A DNA stretch of 64,000 bases from Flavobacterium keumense (GTDB taxonomy: Bacteria > Bacteroidota > Bacteroidia > Flavobacteriales > Flavobacteriaceae), in contig NZ_CP092332.1 of NCBI RefSeq assembly GCF_029866485.1, forward strand, positions 1,488,001-1,552,000, in the 5' to 3' direction. The translations under genes and the position numbers were made by a program. The notes beneath the pieces are model-generated. The model did no database searches. It was not told the DNA's origin and was given only the letters and a program-made list of their open reading frames with translations. Within the stretch, counting starts at the first letter, position 1; every line of letters starts with the position of its first letter. Shown here one piece after another: positions 26,428-35,480 of this stretch.

Positions 26428-27162
26428 TTATGTTATTTGTAATGATTGAACAATATTTGAAGAAATGGCAAACAACTCTCCATTTGTTGAATCTTCATTT
26501 TCAAGAGTTACTTCCATGTAATAACCTCGCATTTCTTCTCCTTCTATTCTTGAGTTTTTAAGAGAGTAGGAGTATAGCCCAGGCACCGGAACGGAAATTA
26601 TTTGATTAAGGGTTACGGTATTATTAACTCTGTCTATACTTACTATCGCCCCGATTAATTCTTGATTGCTTACGTTAATTTGATAAAGTTGATCTCCAAT
26701 ATTTATTAAGTCAGGAATCATTGCAAAAGAAATAACTAATCCCGTATAGCTTACTATAACACCAATCCCTTGTGCTGAATTTCCAGACAAACTACCTTGA
26801 GTTTGATCGCCTCGGATAAAAGAAAACTGTCGGCTTTCCCTTGTGTTAAACTCGTCTTTCTTTATTTCTCCTTGAGTTAGGTTGGTTTTCAGAGTAGCTT
26901 TCCATTTCTCATTAGATTCCAGTGCTAAAGTTTTGAAAATCTTGTCATCAGCACTCGCTTCATTAAATACAGTTTTGATACTAGTTTTATCTTGTATTCC
27001 GTAAAAATTATTTCTGACCGGATTCTCAATATCATTTTGGAGCCATAGTTGGCCGTTCTTGATTGTCAAAAACTTATTGTTTAAATTTAAAAAACCATCA
27101 GGGATGTATCTCCAAAACGAAGTCCATCCTTTATTGTTTTCGCTATGTGTTATGGTATGCAT
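26428..27162 (-). CDS. tail-associated protein with GWTSF motif, 244 aa
   Basis: Contains NKGWTSFWRYIPDGFLNLNN, TIKNGQLWLQND and later KIFKTLALESN, a pattern I know from structural proteins of Bacteroidota short-tailed phages that follow the long tail/stabilisation protein. Beta-rich with no signal peptide. Probably part of the tail; exact position not determinable. Confidence 0.5.
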   Translation of the reverse strand: MHTITHSENNKGWTSFWRYIPDGFLNLNNKFLTIKNGQLWLQNDIENPVRNNFYGIQDKTSIKTVFNEASADDKIFKTLALESNEKWKATLKTNLTQGEIKKDEFNTRESRQFSFIRGDQTQGSLSGNSAQGIGVIVSYTGLVISFAMIPDLINIGDQLYQINVSNQELIGAIVSIDRVNNTVTLNQIISVPVPGLYSYSLKNSRIEGEEMRGYYMEVTLENEDSTNGELFAISSNIVQSLQIT

Positions 27163-27167
27163 ATTTT

Positions 27168-27686
27168 TTAATTTAATACAATATCTAATCCAGCACTTCC
27201 GCTTCCGCCTAATCCATTTCCTGAAACATTAATTGAATAAGAATATGTTCCGGGTGGTAAATCAACATAATTCCCAGACTTTGTAGTTCCTGTCGAATTA
27301 TTTCTTTCTGCATACATCGAAACTCCATTTACAGTAGCATTTACCCATACATTAGTTGAGTTATTTGTATAAACACTAGCTGAAGCTTTAATTCGATAAG
27401 TACCGCCAATAACAGTTATAGTTCCAGAAGCGGTACCGCCACCTCCCGGACCTCCATTAAATGGCGATACACTAAAAGATATTACGTCTGAAACATTAAT
27501 AGAAGGGCCTTGCGGAACCGTACAAGAAACAACTGATTGTAATAATCCGTTGACTTGTTGTCTATAATTTGTCGTGTCAGAATAATATCCGTCTGGAGCT
27601 TTTGTGGTTAGCGCAGCGTCTGTCCAAACAGCTGTAGCTGTTGAAAAACTTGCAGTATCAATATAATAATTTGAATTTGAAGCCAT
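27168..27686 (-). CDS. tail appendage protein, in frame with the upstream tail gene after one TAA
   Basis: Begins MASNSNYYIDTASFSTATAV followed by APDGYYSDTTNYRQQVNG, the second half of a module that in flavobacterial tail proteins normally follows a YD..A..AC element. That first half (NYDMADSQSAC) is the last part of the 1436-residue protein. Stop TAA (27695-27693), then two codons, then this ATG are all in one frame. The C-terminal 100 residues form a glycine-rich beta domain (SFSVSPFNGGPGGGG). It is either a separate gene after fission or a readthrough extension. Confidence 0.6.
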   Translation of the reverse strand: MASNSNYYIDTASFSTATAVWTDAALTTKAPDGYYSDTTNYRQQVNGLLQSVVSCTVPQGPSINVSDVISFSVSPFNGGPGGGGTASGTITVIGGTYRIKASASVYTNNSTNVWVNATVNGVSMYAERNNSTGTTKSGNYVDLPPGTYSYSINVSGNGLGGSGSAGLDIVLN

Positions 27687-27692
27687 AATTGT

Positions 27693-30600
27693 TTAGGTTA
27701 AAGGGTTAAAGTCACAAGCGCTTTGTGAGTCTGCCATATCATAATTTAAGTTAATAGATTGTCCTACCACTGTCGTGCAAGATCTTGTTTCTGAAAGCAC
27801 AGGACATGCCGTTCCTCCATTTGAAGCAGGAGTGATTACTGTCCTTGTTCTGCTTTGACTTCCATTAGAACATTCAGACCAATCCGACCAATCTGAAACA
27901 ACGCAGTTTACAGGATTACAAGCTATACAAGAAGTAGCCCCGTTAGAAGCGTCATAACAAAGTGATATTTGAGTTGAATTAACATCTCTGTAATCCCAAA
28001 TCAAGTATAGTTTTTGAGCATTAGACGATCTTGAAAACACAAAATTTCCAGCAAATGTATTTTGATTAACGCCTTGCGTAGTTTCTGTAAGAGTTAAAAA
28101 ATTAGCGCTTTGAATTAGTTGGTTCAATGTAGCTTCTGTATAATCAATAGTTGATATTACATAGCCAATGCGATTTTGTTTTAATGGTAAAAACTCCCCC
28201 GTACTTGTTGTTTCTTTTAGCGATTCTATTGTAACTAAATCGTTTTGTTTTGGAAAAGAATTTTTTCCTTCGTACCCAAATGTTCTCTCAAATTTTGTAA
28301 TTGGAAAAGCCGAAAATATATCTTCATTCTGTATTGAAGTATTTGATCCTGCCTTGAATTTATTTGTAATGGTTTTATTTAAATCGCTTTCGTCATTTAA
28401 CACTACGTAAACAATTTCCAACGGAATACCTATCGGGCAATTATTTGCTATTGAAAAGCTAACTAATCCACCAACTGGAGTAATAGTAATATTAGCAAAC
28501 TCAGCATTTAGGTTGCTTCTGTTTATAACCATATTCCCACTTCCGCTAAGTCCAGACATTACAGATGTAACTCCATCGTGAACAACTTCAATTGTGGCGC
28601 TGCCTTCAGAAATTACGTAGTTTAATGTTAGTTGCCCTGTAAACGAGTTTAATTCTAAAATATAACTAAAAGGCTCTTGAAGTTTATTTTTTACAATTTC
28701 GGTACCGCAATTATAAGTAGGAGTTTCGACTATGTTTTCTCCGATGGTAAAAGTTGTTAAGTCAAGGAACGGATCATAACCAGAAATTATCTTCCCTTTT
28801 GTTCTATTAGTGAATAAATCTCTAAAGAAATTTCTTAATCCGTATGTTATTTCTTCAATACCATCATTTGATAATCGGATAATACTTCCATTTCTAATAG
28901 AAGCATATTTTATTCTTCCATTTCCATCTACCGAAAAGCTATCTGGGTTAATTCCAATACCATTATTGCCAGCATAAGGAATATACTGCCCTAAAATACC
29001 ACCGCCAGTAGTGATTGCAGAATTTCCGTCTGCTGTGTAAATAGCTTGTTTATTAAACAATACTTTTCCGGACTTATTTTCTTGCAGTACTACAATATCA
29101 TTTTCTCGGCTATGTAGTAATTGAATACTTCCGTTTTGCTTATCAATATCGTCTTTAAAGTTAGCCATTGATAAATTGAAAACATTTAAACCATTGATTG
29201 AAGAACTCTCCACATAAGGTTCGCTATAAGTTAAGTCTGCAAATCGTCTAACTGATTTATATTCCTCAATAGAAACTGCCGAAGGACGAAGGTCTATGTT
29301 TAAATACGGCTTATTGAAACCGTCTTTTACAATGTAACTTTCTACGCCATTCTTCATACTGTAACAGTTGAAAAAATCTAAATCAATTTCTGCTGGTAAT
29401 AAACTTGTTTGGTTTTGCAAGTTGCCTTGGTGTAGTCCGTTAATAATATCAAAAGTCTGTTCAGTTTCGAAATAAATATCTTGCTCGTCTGACTTTTTTT
29501 CTTCTGTTTCAAATATCAAAACCCCGTTTGCAGCTCTAATGGTAACGGTTGCGTTTAAGTATGATGGGTGTTGTCCGTTACCATTTAGCTCGTTATGTAT
29601 TCGAAGGTATAAAGCGCCGTTTGGGTCGTTTACAAATCCTCCTAGCACAGAGTCTTCTCCTCTAACAACTCCATTGGTTGGGAAGCTAAAATCTCCCGTA
29701 TTATTATTTACTTCGGCATTGTACCACGCTTGAAAGTTGCTATAATCTGCGCTAACATAAAAGGTTTTGATAAACTCTTTGCTACCTCCGTTACTCCCAT
29801 ATTTTTTATTAGTAATTTCTATATCAATCCTTGAACCTTGTTTTATGGGAATATCAACATAAGCATTTTCTACTTTATTGCTAAATTGACCAATGTACAT
29901 ATCAAAACTATCTCCTTTACTTGCCTTGGCGCCAATTCTCGTGACTATTCCTTCTTTAATGTAGTCCATTGAAATACCTGCCGGGGTTTTAATCTTCATA
30001 TAAATCCCAGGTAATTCTTTAATGATATTCCCGTCTAAATCAACATTCCCTTCGATAAACTCTTTTTCTTTAGTTTCAATTTCTAAAACTTTTACTCTAG
30101 TTAAATTCTCAACAAATCCATTTGTATCTGACTTGAAAATAAGAGTATCTCCGACCTTTACCTTGTCTTTATTTTCTCCTTCAAGTTTTATCCATCGAAA
30201 CAACCCATCTACATAAAATGTAGTAGCGTAAATAGCTTGGTATGATAGTTTTTTTTGTTTAACTACTATTTTATATCGATCGGCAAATTTTGGCGGTTTA
30301 TGGGAAATGGCAACCTTAATTTTATTTTTAGACAGCGCTAATTCATGTGGTATAAATAGAGTGTTTTTAAACTGTGTCAATACGGTTGTAGACCTATTAA
30401 ATTCATCCATATAAACAAATCCAACCTCATAACTTCTGTTGGTTTTAAGAGTAGATACATCTCCGTCCTCATAAAATAAAACACTGGAAACATTTGTAAA
30501 CTTCCAGTTTATTATTTGATTAGAACCTCCAGAAACAGTGTAATTTAATGATATTGATTCTATAGTTATAGAGGTGGCTGTAGCGTCATGTATTGTAAAC

Positions 30601-32003
30601 GTAGTATTTGAATCTAAATCTGAATTAGGTATTTCTGTAATAGTGTAATTTGACAAAAATAAATTTGTCATGTATTGTGTGATAAAAAATACAAAATCTT
30701 CATCAACTGCGAGTTCTGTGGCATTTTTAAAGTCCTTTGTAAGCAAGTATGAAACCGTATTATTATAGCTAATAGGAGGAGACTGATTATTTTCTAAGTT
30801 AATAAACAAGGTTATTTCGCTACCAGACTTTAATTTGCTAGACCCAAAATCAATAACTAATAAATCATTTTGGAATTGATTGGTCCCAATTGAGTAGCCT
30901 AAATTATTGCCTTCAAAATTTTTAGAATTTAAACTTAAATTATAATCTAGTTTAAATTTATTTCCGTCGGCTAATGCTAAATCGAAACCCTCTTCAAAGT
31001 TTCCAAAAACCCCAATATTACCTATTAAAGTTAATGCTTTTGCTTTGATTGGGACATTATCAAATGATCGGTATAGTTCTCTTTCAGGTAAGGCAGAGTA
31101 CAGTTTGTTATTTGAAAAAACAAATGATTTGCTTTGGCTGTCCCCCCATTTTTGAGTTTCCTTATTGAACGTTTCGACTAAATATAAAGCATTTGAGTTA
31201 CTCTCTTTCGCAATAATTTGAACATCTGTAACTCTTTTGTCTCCCGTGTTTATTGTAACGTGTATAGCGTTAAAATAGTTCGCCATTCCTACGTTTTCTA
31301 AAGAGCCATAATCTAATTTAAAACTATTTGGATAAAAGTTATAGTTTGAGAAAGAAGAAAGGGCAGAGTATTCTCCATCTAAATATTTGTATCTATAAGA
31401 AAATGATAAGAACTTTTCTTCTAAATTATTTCCTGCGTTGTCAATAAATGTCGGTATGGTTGTCGGTGCGTAACGTGGTGGTTTTTTAATTAAATAAATA
31501 TCTTCTTTTTCAAATCCGTTTTCGGCCCATGTTTTTGCTCTTTCGATATTGAAGCACAAGGGTTGCATATTGTCTTCGGTCATCAAAAACAATTCTTTGT
31601 TTACGCCTTCGGTGCTTAAAATCTGTATTCCGGTACAAAAATAATCGGCTTTTAGATTAAATACTCTAGTACTTAAAGGTCTTGTGTCTTTTAAAACAAA
31701 TGTGGCTATGTTATTGGTAAAATCATATTCAATTAGAAAGCAGCCAGAATCCGACAACACAAGCCAATACACTCTATTTCTTGAAGGATGCGAATACCCT
31801 CCCATGTAGATTGGGTTTGTACCTATATTTAAGTTGGTTAGTTTTTTATTACTGTATGACTTTTTTACAGAACCCTCTTCCAAAGATTCGTTATTAAAAA
31901 CAATTGCGTTATACGCTTCTCGATATTCGCCATCTGGTAATAGCCTGTTATCAACATCGAGCTGCATTCTTCCTTGATTGTATGTTCTTCTAGTTATAGG
32001 CAT
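27693..32003 (-). CDS. large tail (hub/stabilisation-like) protein with C-terminal TSP1-like repeat
   Basis: 1436 residues, the largest tail protein. The N-terminus (RRTYNQGRMQLDVDNRLLPDGEYREAYNA) is the typical start of tail stabilisation or hub proteins in Bacteroidota podoviruses. The middle is beta-rich throughout. Residues 1367-1409 form a thrombospondin type-1-like repeat (DWSDWSECSNGSQSRTRT, then Cys-rich continuation), followed by NYDMADSQSAC and the stop. Start overlaps the connector gene by one base. No tape-measure, sheath or tail-tube gene was found, which supports a short tail. Confidence 0.65.
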   Translation of the reverse strand: MPITRRTYNQGRMQLDVDNRLLPDGEYREAYNAIVFNNESLEEGSVKKSYSNKKLTNLNIGTNPIYMGGYSHPSRNRVYWLVLSDSGCFLIEYDFTNNIATFVLKDTRPLSTRVFNLKADYFCTGIQILSTEGVNKELFLMTEDNMQPLCFNIERAKTWAENGFEKEDIYLIKKPPRYAPTTIPTFIDNAGNNLEEKFLSFSYRYKYLDGEYSALSSFSNYNFYPNSFKLDYGSLENVGMANYFNAIHVTINTGDKRVTDVQIIAKESNSNALYLVETFNKETQKWGDSQSKSFVFSNNKLYSALPERELYRSFDNVPIKAKALTLIGNIGVFGNFEEGFDLALADGNKFKLDYNLSLNSKNFEGNNLGYSIGTNQFQNDLLVIDFGSSKLKSGSEITLFINLENNQSPPISYNNTVSYLLTKDFKNATELAVDEDFVFFITQYMTNLFLSNYTITEIPNSDLDSNTTFTIHDATATSITIESISLNYTVSGGSNQIINWKFTNVSSVLFYEDGDVSTLKTNRSYEVGFVYMDEFNRSTTVLTQFKNTLFIPHELALSKNKIKVAISHKPPKFADRYKIVVKQKKLSYQAIYATTFYVDGLFRWIKLEGENKDKVKVGDTLIFKSDTNGFVENLTRVKVLEIETKEKEFIEGNVDLDGNIIKELPGIYMKIKTPAGISMDYIKEGIVTRIGAKASKGDSFDMYIGQFSNKVENAYVDIPIKQGSRIDIEITNKKYGSNGGSKEFIKTFYVSADYSNFQAWYNAEVNNNTGDFSFPTNGVVRGEDSVLGGFVNDPNGALYLRIHNELNGNGQHPSYLNATVTIRAANGVLIFETEEKKSDEQDIYFETEQTFDIINGLHQGNLQNQTSLLPAEIDLDFFNCYSMKNGVESYIVKDGFNKPYLNIDLRPSAVSIEEYKSVRRFADLTYSEPYVESSSINGLNVFNLSMANFKDDIDKQNGSIQLLHSRENDIVVLQENKSGKVLFNKQAIYTADGNSAITTGGGILGQYIPYAGNNGIGINPDSFSVDGNGRIKYASIRNGSIIRLSNDGIEEITYGLRNFFRDLFTNRTKGKIISGYDPFLDLTTFTIGENIVETPTYNCGTEIVKNKLQEPFSYILELNSFTGQLTLNYVISEGSATIEVVHDGVTSVMSGLSGSGNMVINRSNLNAEFANITITPVGGLVSFSIANNCPIGIPLEIVYVVLNDESDLNKTITNKFKAGSNTSIQNEDIFSAFPITKFERTFGYEGKNSFPKQNDLVTIESLKETTSTGEFLPLKQNRIGYVISTIDYTEATLNQLIQSANFLTLTETTQGVNQNTFAGNFVFSRSSNAQKLYLIWDYRDVNSTQISLCYDASNGATSCIACNPVNCVVSDWSDWSECSNGSQSRTRTVITPASNGGTACPVLSETRSCTTVVGQSINLNYDMADSQSACDFNPLT

Positions 32004-32848
32004 TATATCGTCATTGAACGGGAGCGAAGTACTCTCGATATTTGTAATAAATTGAAGTCGGCACGTGCTATTTTTGCTTGATGTAGTGTCGTTCTATATC
32101 TTTGTAGCGCACGTTGTTTTTCATTGGCTGGAACGTTTCTTTTTCTCTCAATACATGAAAAGTATATCCAGTTTTCAATAGTCTCTCTTAGGTATTTATG
32201 AACGGTAATTTCTTCTTCTAAAAGTTCTGCTTGTAATCCGTCTGAAGTATATTCAATTACTACTTCTCGATCTGACAAATCAGAACTAAACAAAATTGTT
32301 CCTCTTCTTTCATCAATAGTAAACTCTCCGTATTTGCTTAATTTTGATGTATTAAGTGTAGGTTGGTATTCATCACTAAATACGTATGTTTTAAAAGGTT
32401 TAGCATAGCCATTAGAACTATCTGCTGTTAGTGTATTTCCGTTACTATCAAATAATAATTCAGCATTATTATCTTGTAAATAACCAGTAGCTACACTTAT
32501 GTTTCGATTTACATCTAACGGGTATAGTTTAAAACTACCATCACTTGCATCTTGAATTACAACCGATATTCTAACATAGTTTACATAGTCTTGCGGTAAA
32601 ACCCAAGATAGGTGAGTGGGCACCGTAACCTCAATTGCTAAGACGTCATTTGCGGCTTGCCTGTTAACAGTTCTAATCGCTTGCTTGGCATAGTTGATAA
32701 TTCTAGACCGCTTTACGTTCTTAATGTATGAATCGTCGTCCTCAGCTTCTAAAAGCATGTTATCAACGATTGTTTTTAAAGAAGTGAATTGATAGCCTCC
32801 GTGAAGGCTTTCATTATCATAGTATTCTTTTTGTTCTTGCCATCCCAT
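32003..32848 (-). CDS. head-tail connector/tail tubular-like protein, 281 aa
   Basis: Contains KRSRIINYAKQAIRTVNRQAANDV, then WVLPQDYVNYVRISVV, a pattern of adaptor or tail tubular (gp11-like) proteins of podovirus-type phages. The C-terminus is helical and basic (EKQRALQRYRTTLHQAKIARADFN). Lies between a second connector-type gene and the giant tail gene, as expected for a neck component. Confidence 0.55.
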   Translation of the reverse strand: MGWQEQKEYYDNESLHGGYQFTSLKTIVDNMLLEAEDDDSYIKNVKRSRIINYAKQAIRTVNRQAANDVLAIEVTVPTHLSWVLPQDYVNYVRISVVIQDASDGSFKLYPLDVNRNISVATGYLQDNNAELLFDSNGNTLTADSSNGYAKPFKTYVFSDEYQPTLNTSKLSKYGEFTIDERRGTILFSSDLSDREVVIEYTSDGLQAELLEEEITVHKYLRETIENWIYFSCIERKRNVPANEKQRALQRYRTTLHQAKIARADFNLLQISRVLRSRSMTI

Positions 32849-32850
32849 AA

Positions 32851-33558
32851 TTAAGAAGCGTTATCTTGGTTAAAGTCTAGTGTTTCCTTTGCAGCCGCTA
32901 ATTGTGTTAAATCTGCTTCTTTAAGGTTTATTCCGAAGCGTTTTAAAGTACCTAAAACAACTTTATTTTCTTCGCTTGGGTGTAAGTCTATATCTTGGAA
33001 ATCTCCAGCAGAAGGGTTAAATAATTCAGTTCCACTAACAAATGTGTAAGTCCAGTTAGGAACTTTAGGATTTCGTAAATACGAAATTTTCAAATTGCTT
33101 CTTATAGAAGTTGGAGCAATTCTTAATTTGTTCCCTACCCTAAGACCTATTGGGTTTTCTACTGTTGGAGTTGCGTCCTCGTATCTAAGTAATAATTTAA
33201 ATTCTCTATTGTGTTTACAGAATTCAACTTCATTGTAGTTTAAATAATGAACGCTGTCTATGTAGCGTAAGTTTGCTGGTAATTCAAAATATGGAGCAGT
33301 ATAGTTTAAACAAACGTCTTCCTCTAAAAAGTAAAGTATTTTTTCTCTGATTCGGTCGGGTAAGTTTTCGAATCCACCATTAATAAGCCCTCTATTTTCT
33401 CTGTTTAGCATTCTATTGACTTCGTAGAAATATTCTTCTACAATCTCATTAACAACATCATATATCGCTAATCTTAAATCTGTTGGTTTAACATTCCCTC
33501 TAATGTCTGAATTAGATAATGTTAATACCGTTTTGTATATTCTATCGATTGAGATCAC
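32851..33558 (-). CDS. head-tail connector/ring protein candidate, 235 aa
   Basis: Helical N-terminus (about 1-75) followed by a mixed alpha/beta region (PAYFELPANLRYIDSVHYLN-type segment near residues 88-110, then KISYLRNPKVPNWTYTF) and an acidic helical tail. Position between the head genes and the 281-residue connector suggests the first neck or portal-adaptor protein. Identity is from context. Confidence 0.45.
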   Translation of the reverse strand: MISIDRIYKTVLTLSNSDIRGNVKPTDLRLAIYDVVNEIVEEYFYEVNRMLNRENRGLINGGFENLPDRIREKILYFLEEDVCLNYTAPYFELPANLRYIDSVHYLNYNEVEFCKHNREFKLLLRYEDATPTVENPIGLRVGNKLRIAPTSIRSNLKISYLRNPKVPNWTYTFVSGTELFNPSAGDFQDIDLHPSEENKVVLGTLKRFGINLKEADLTQLAAAKETLDFNQDNAS

Positions 33559-33634
33559 TTGTCAGTTATTTTAATTTTATGTAAAAATAAAAAAAAATAT
33601 GTAACAAATGTGTATTTAATATGATATTTTTATG

Positions 33635-33750
33635 TAATTTTGTGATGCTAGTTTGTTAATATGAAATTACAAATAAATACCCGATTACTCACATTGCCTT
33701 CTGTCAGTACTTGACAAACGGACTAGCCTTTGTTTGTAGTCGGGATTTGT
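33635..33750 (+). ncRNA. promoter and structured leader of the homing endonuclease gene
   Basis: TAATTTTG (33635-33642) is a -7 box match. Downstream, GCTAGT (33647-33652) can pair with ACTAGC (33722-33727), and CCCGATTAC (33680-33688) with GTAGTCGGG (33736-33744). The two helices interleave, so they form a pseudoknot or two exclusive folds. The endonuclease ATG follows at 33755. Confidence 0.5.
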
Positions 33751-33754
33751 TGTT

Positions 33755-34300
33755 ATGGAAAATCAAATAGAAATTTGGAAAGATATTCCTGGTTATGAGG
33801 GCTTATATCAAGTAAGTAGTTTAGGTGATGTTAAGAGCTGTTCTAGAGTTAGAAAAGGAGGAAGGCACGATTGCGTAAGGACTTATAAGGAAAAACAGCT
33901 TAAAACTACTAAAAATCCTTATGGGTATATTTACGTACAATTATATGGTGAAAATCACACTAAAAAATATTTCACACACAGATTGGTTGCTTTAGCTTTT
34001 ATTTTAAATCCAGAAAATAAACCTTCTGTGAATCACGTTAACGGAATAAAACACGATAACCGTGTTGAAAATCTTGAATGGGTAACACATTCGGAAAACA
34101 CAAAGCATGCTTTTAACTCAAATTTAATGAAAATTAAATACGGTGAAGATTCTAATAATTCTAAATTAACAGAAAAACAAGTCTTAGAGATTAGAAAATA
34201 TCAAGGTATTGTTTCGCAAGCTAAATTAGGTAAAATTTATGGCGTGGGTCAAGATACCATTTGCAAGATAATGACTAGACGTAATTGGAAACATATCTAA
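33755..34300 (+). CDS. HNH homing endonuclease with NUMOD4 domain
   Basis: N-terminal NUMOD4 motif (EIWKDIPGYEGLYQVSSLG), a central HNH_3 core (HRLVALAFILNPENKP then VNHVNGIKHDNRVENLEWVT), and a C-terminal helix-turn-helix (KLTEKQVLEIRKYQG.. AKLGKIYGVGQDTICKI). Such free-standing endonucleases spread by cutting related phage genomes that lack them. It is the only rightward gene inside the head cluster, flanked by its own leader and a bidirectional terminator, which is the signature of a mobile insertion between two structural genes. Confidence 0.9.
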   Translation: MENQIEIWKDIPGYEGLYQVSSLGDVKSCSRVRKGGRHDCVRTYKEKQLKTTKNPYGYIYVQLYGENHTKKYFTHRLVALAFILNPENKPSVNHVNGIKHDNRVENLEWVTHSENTKHAFNSNLMKIKYGEDSNNSKLTEKQVLEIRKYQGIVSQAKLGKIYGVGQDTICKIMTRRNWKHI

Positions 34301-34304
34301 TAAT

Positions 34305-34334
34305 AAAAAATGCCTGCCGTTAAGCAGGCATTTT
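34305..34334. terminator. bidirectional terminator after the homing endonuclease gene
   Basis: AAATGCCTGC and GCAGGCATTT form a perfect 10-bp stem around CGTTAA with A and T runs outside. It would stop both the endonuclease transcript and, if active leftward, part of the late transcript after the 345-residue head protein gene. Confidence 0.8.
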
Positions 34335-34377
34335 CATCTGGAAAAAGTCACTAAAAAACTAAAAATAGTGGTTATCT

Positions 34378-35415
34378 TTATTCGGCTAGCTTTTTAGCTA
34401 ACCAAACTTCATCGTTTTTATATCTAACCGGAACCTCTGTTTTGAATTTATTTACATAATCCTCTTGAAGTTGTTCCAGTGTAGATTTTTCATCAAAACC
34501 TTTCGATTCTTCTGATTCTTCTGATTCATCATTTTGACTTGTAGAAGAATGTGAAACGGTAGTTTTCGGACTATTTGAAGCCTCTAATTGTTTTTTTAAT
34601 TCAGCAATCTCGGCATCTTTCTCGCTTAGTAATTTTTCAGCATCTAAATTCTTAGCTGCTTTTTTCTCTTTACTTACTAATCTTGTATTAAACTCTTGAA
34701 GTAATACTTGCGCTTCTTTTGTTTCATTAGTAAGGTAGCTAGTTAGCTTGTCTAATCCGTTTTCGCCTTGAGCTACATGCAAAATTAATCCGTCATTGTC
34801 TGACCATACAATTGCGGTATGTGTTGGGTTTAATTTGATAATTCCAGAAACAAATGCCAATCCGGCAACGTATTTGGTTTCATAATTCTCAGCACTCATA
34901 GCATCGATAATTACGCTTGGAGTTTTAATTGCAACTGCTTTTAATTCAGAAGCGCATTGAGTGTATGATTTACCAAATGAGCTTAATCCAAAAATAGCCA
35001 TTGATATTGCTTTAACTTTGATTTCGTCAGATTCTTTAATAAGCTCCAATGCTTTTTCAATATTGTCAAATCCTGATAGTTTTTCAGCAGCTTCTCCTTC
35101 TTCAGAATAAATGAAATACTTTTTACCAAACCAAGGATGTGTTTTTAAGTAGTTAATTAAAGCTACATTTGATTCATCCACAGATAAATCCGTTTCTCCA
35201 GTACTAGGATCAAATTCAAATAAAGGAACGTCAGCTTGTTTTAAATCTTTGTTTTTAGCATGTACGTCCTCCACAAAACAAGAATCTTCTCCTGGGAAAT
35301 ACCCAATGAATTTATTTCCTTTGTCTTCTTTTGGAGCCATAACGCTGTTTTGCGGAATTGACCACGTAGATGGTTTTTTTTCTTGTAAGTCTAGTCTAAA
35401 AATAACTTTTGCCAT
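34378..35415 (-). CDS. head-associated protein with C-terminal LEM/HeH-like motif
   Basis: 345 residues immediately downstream of the capsid gene. The N-terminal half is globular (FRLDLQEKKPSTWSIPQNSV..GYFPGEDSCFVED). A coiled coil (about 240-280, KLLSEKDAEIAELKKQLEA) and a Ser/Glu-rich linker follow. The last 40 residues (STLEQLQEDYVNKFKTEVP..WLAKKLAE) resemble the small HeH/LEM-type helical module found at the ends of head proteins. Likely a capsid decoration or head-completion protein; inferred. Confidence 0.5.
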   Translation of the reverse strand: MAKVIFRLDLQEKKPSTWSIPQNSVMAPKEDKGNKFIGYFPGEDSCFVEDVHAKNKDLKQADVPLFEFDPSTGETDLSVDESNVALINYLKTHPWFGKKYFIYSEEGEAAEKLSGFDNIEKALELIKESDEIKVKAISMAIFGLSSFGKSYTQCASELKAVAIKTPSVIIDAMSAENYETKYVAGLAFVSGIIKLNPTHTAIVWSDNDGLILHVAQGENGLDKLTSYLTNETKEAQVLLQEFNTRLVSKEKKAAKNLDAEKLLSEKDAEIAELKKQLEASNSPKTTVSHSSTSQNDESEESEESKGFDEKSTLEQLQEDYVNKFKTEVPVRYKNDEVWLAKKLAE

Positions 35416-35442
35416 TATGTATTTTTTTTTAAATTAATAATA

Positions 35443-35470
35443 AGCCCGAAAGAATAAATCCTTTCGGGCT
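35443..35470 (-). terminator. hairpin following the major capsid gene
   Basis: AGCCCGAAAG (35443-35452) and CTTTCGGGCT (35461-35470) form a perfect 10-bp stem. On the minus strand the downstream tail is TATTATTAA, weakly T-rich, so it may be a partial terminator or a 3'-end stabiliser that sets capsid mRNA abundance. Confidence 0.6.
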
Positions 35471-35480
35471 ATGTTTTTAT

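Noticed and set aside
30022..30216. Plus-strand ORFs within the late genes (for example this one, 41783-42157 and 46052-46330)
   Set aside because: All lie antisense to clear structural genes and have shadow-frame composition.
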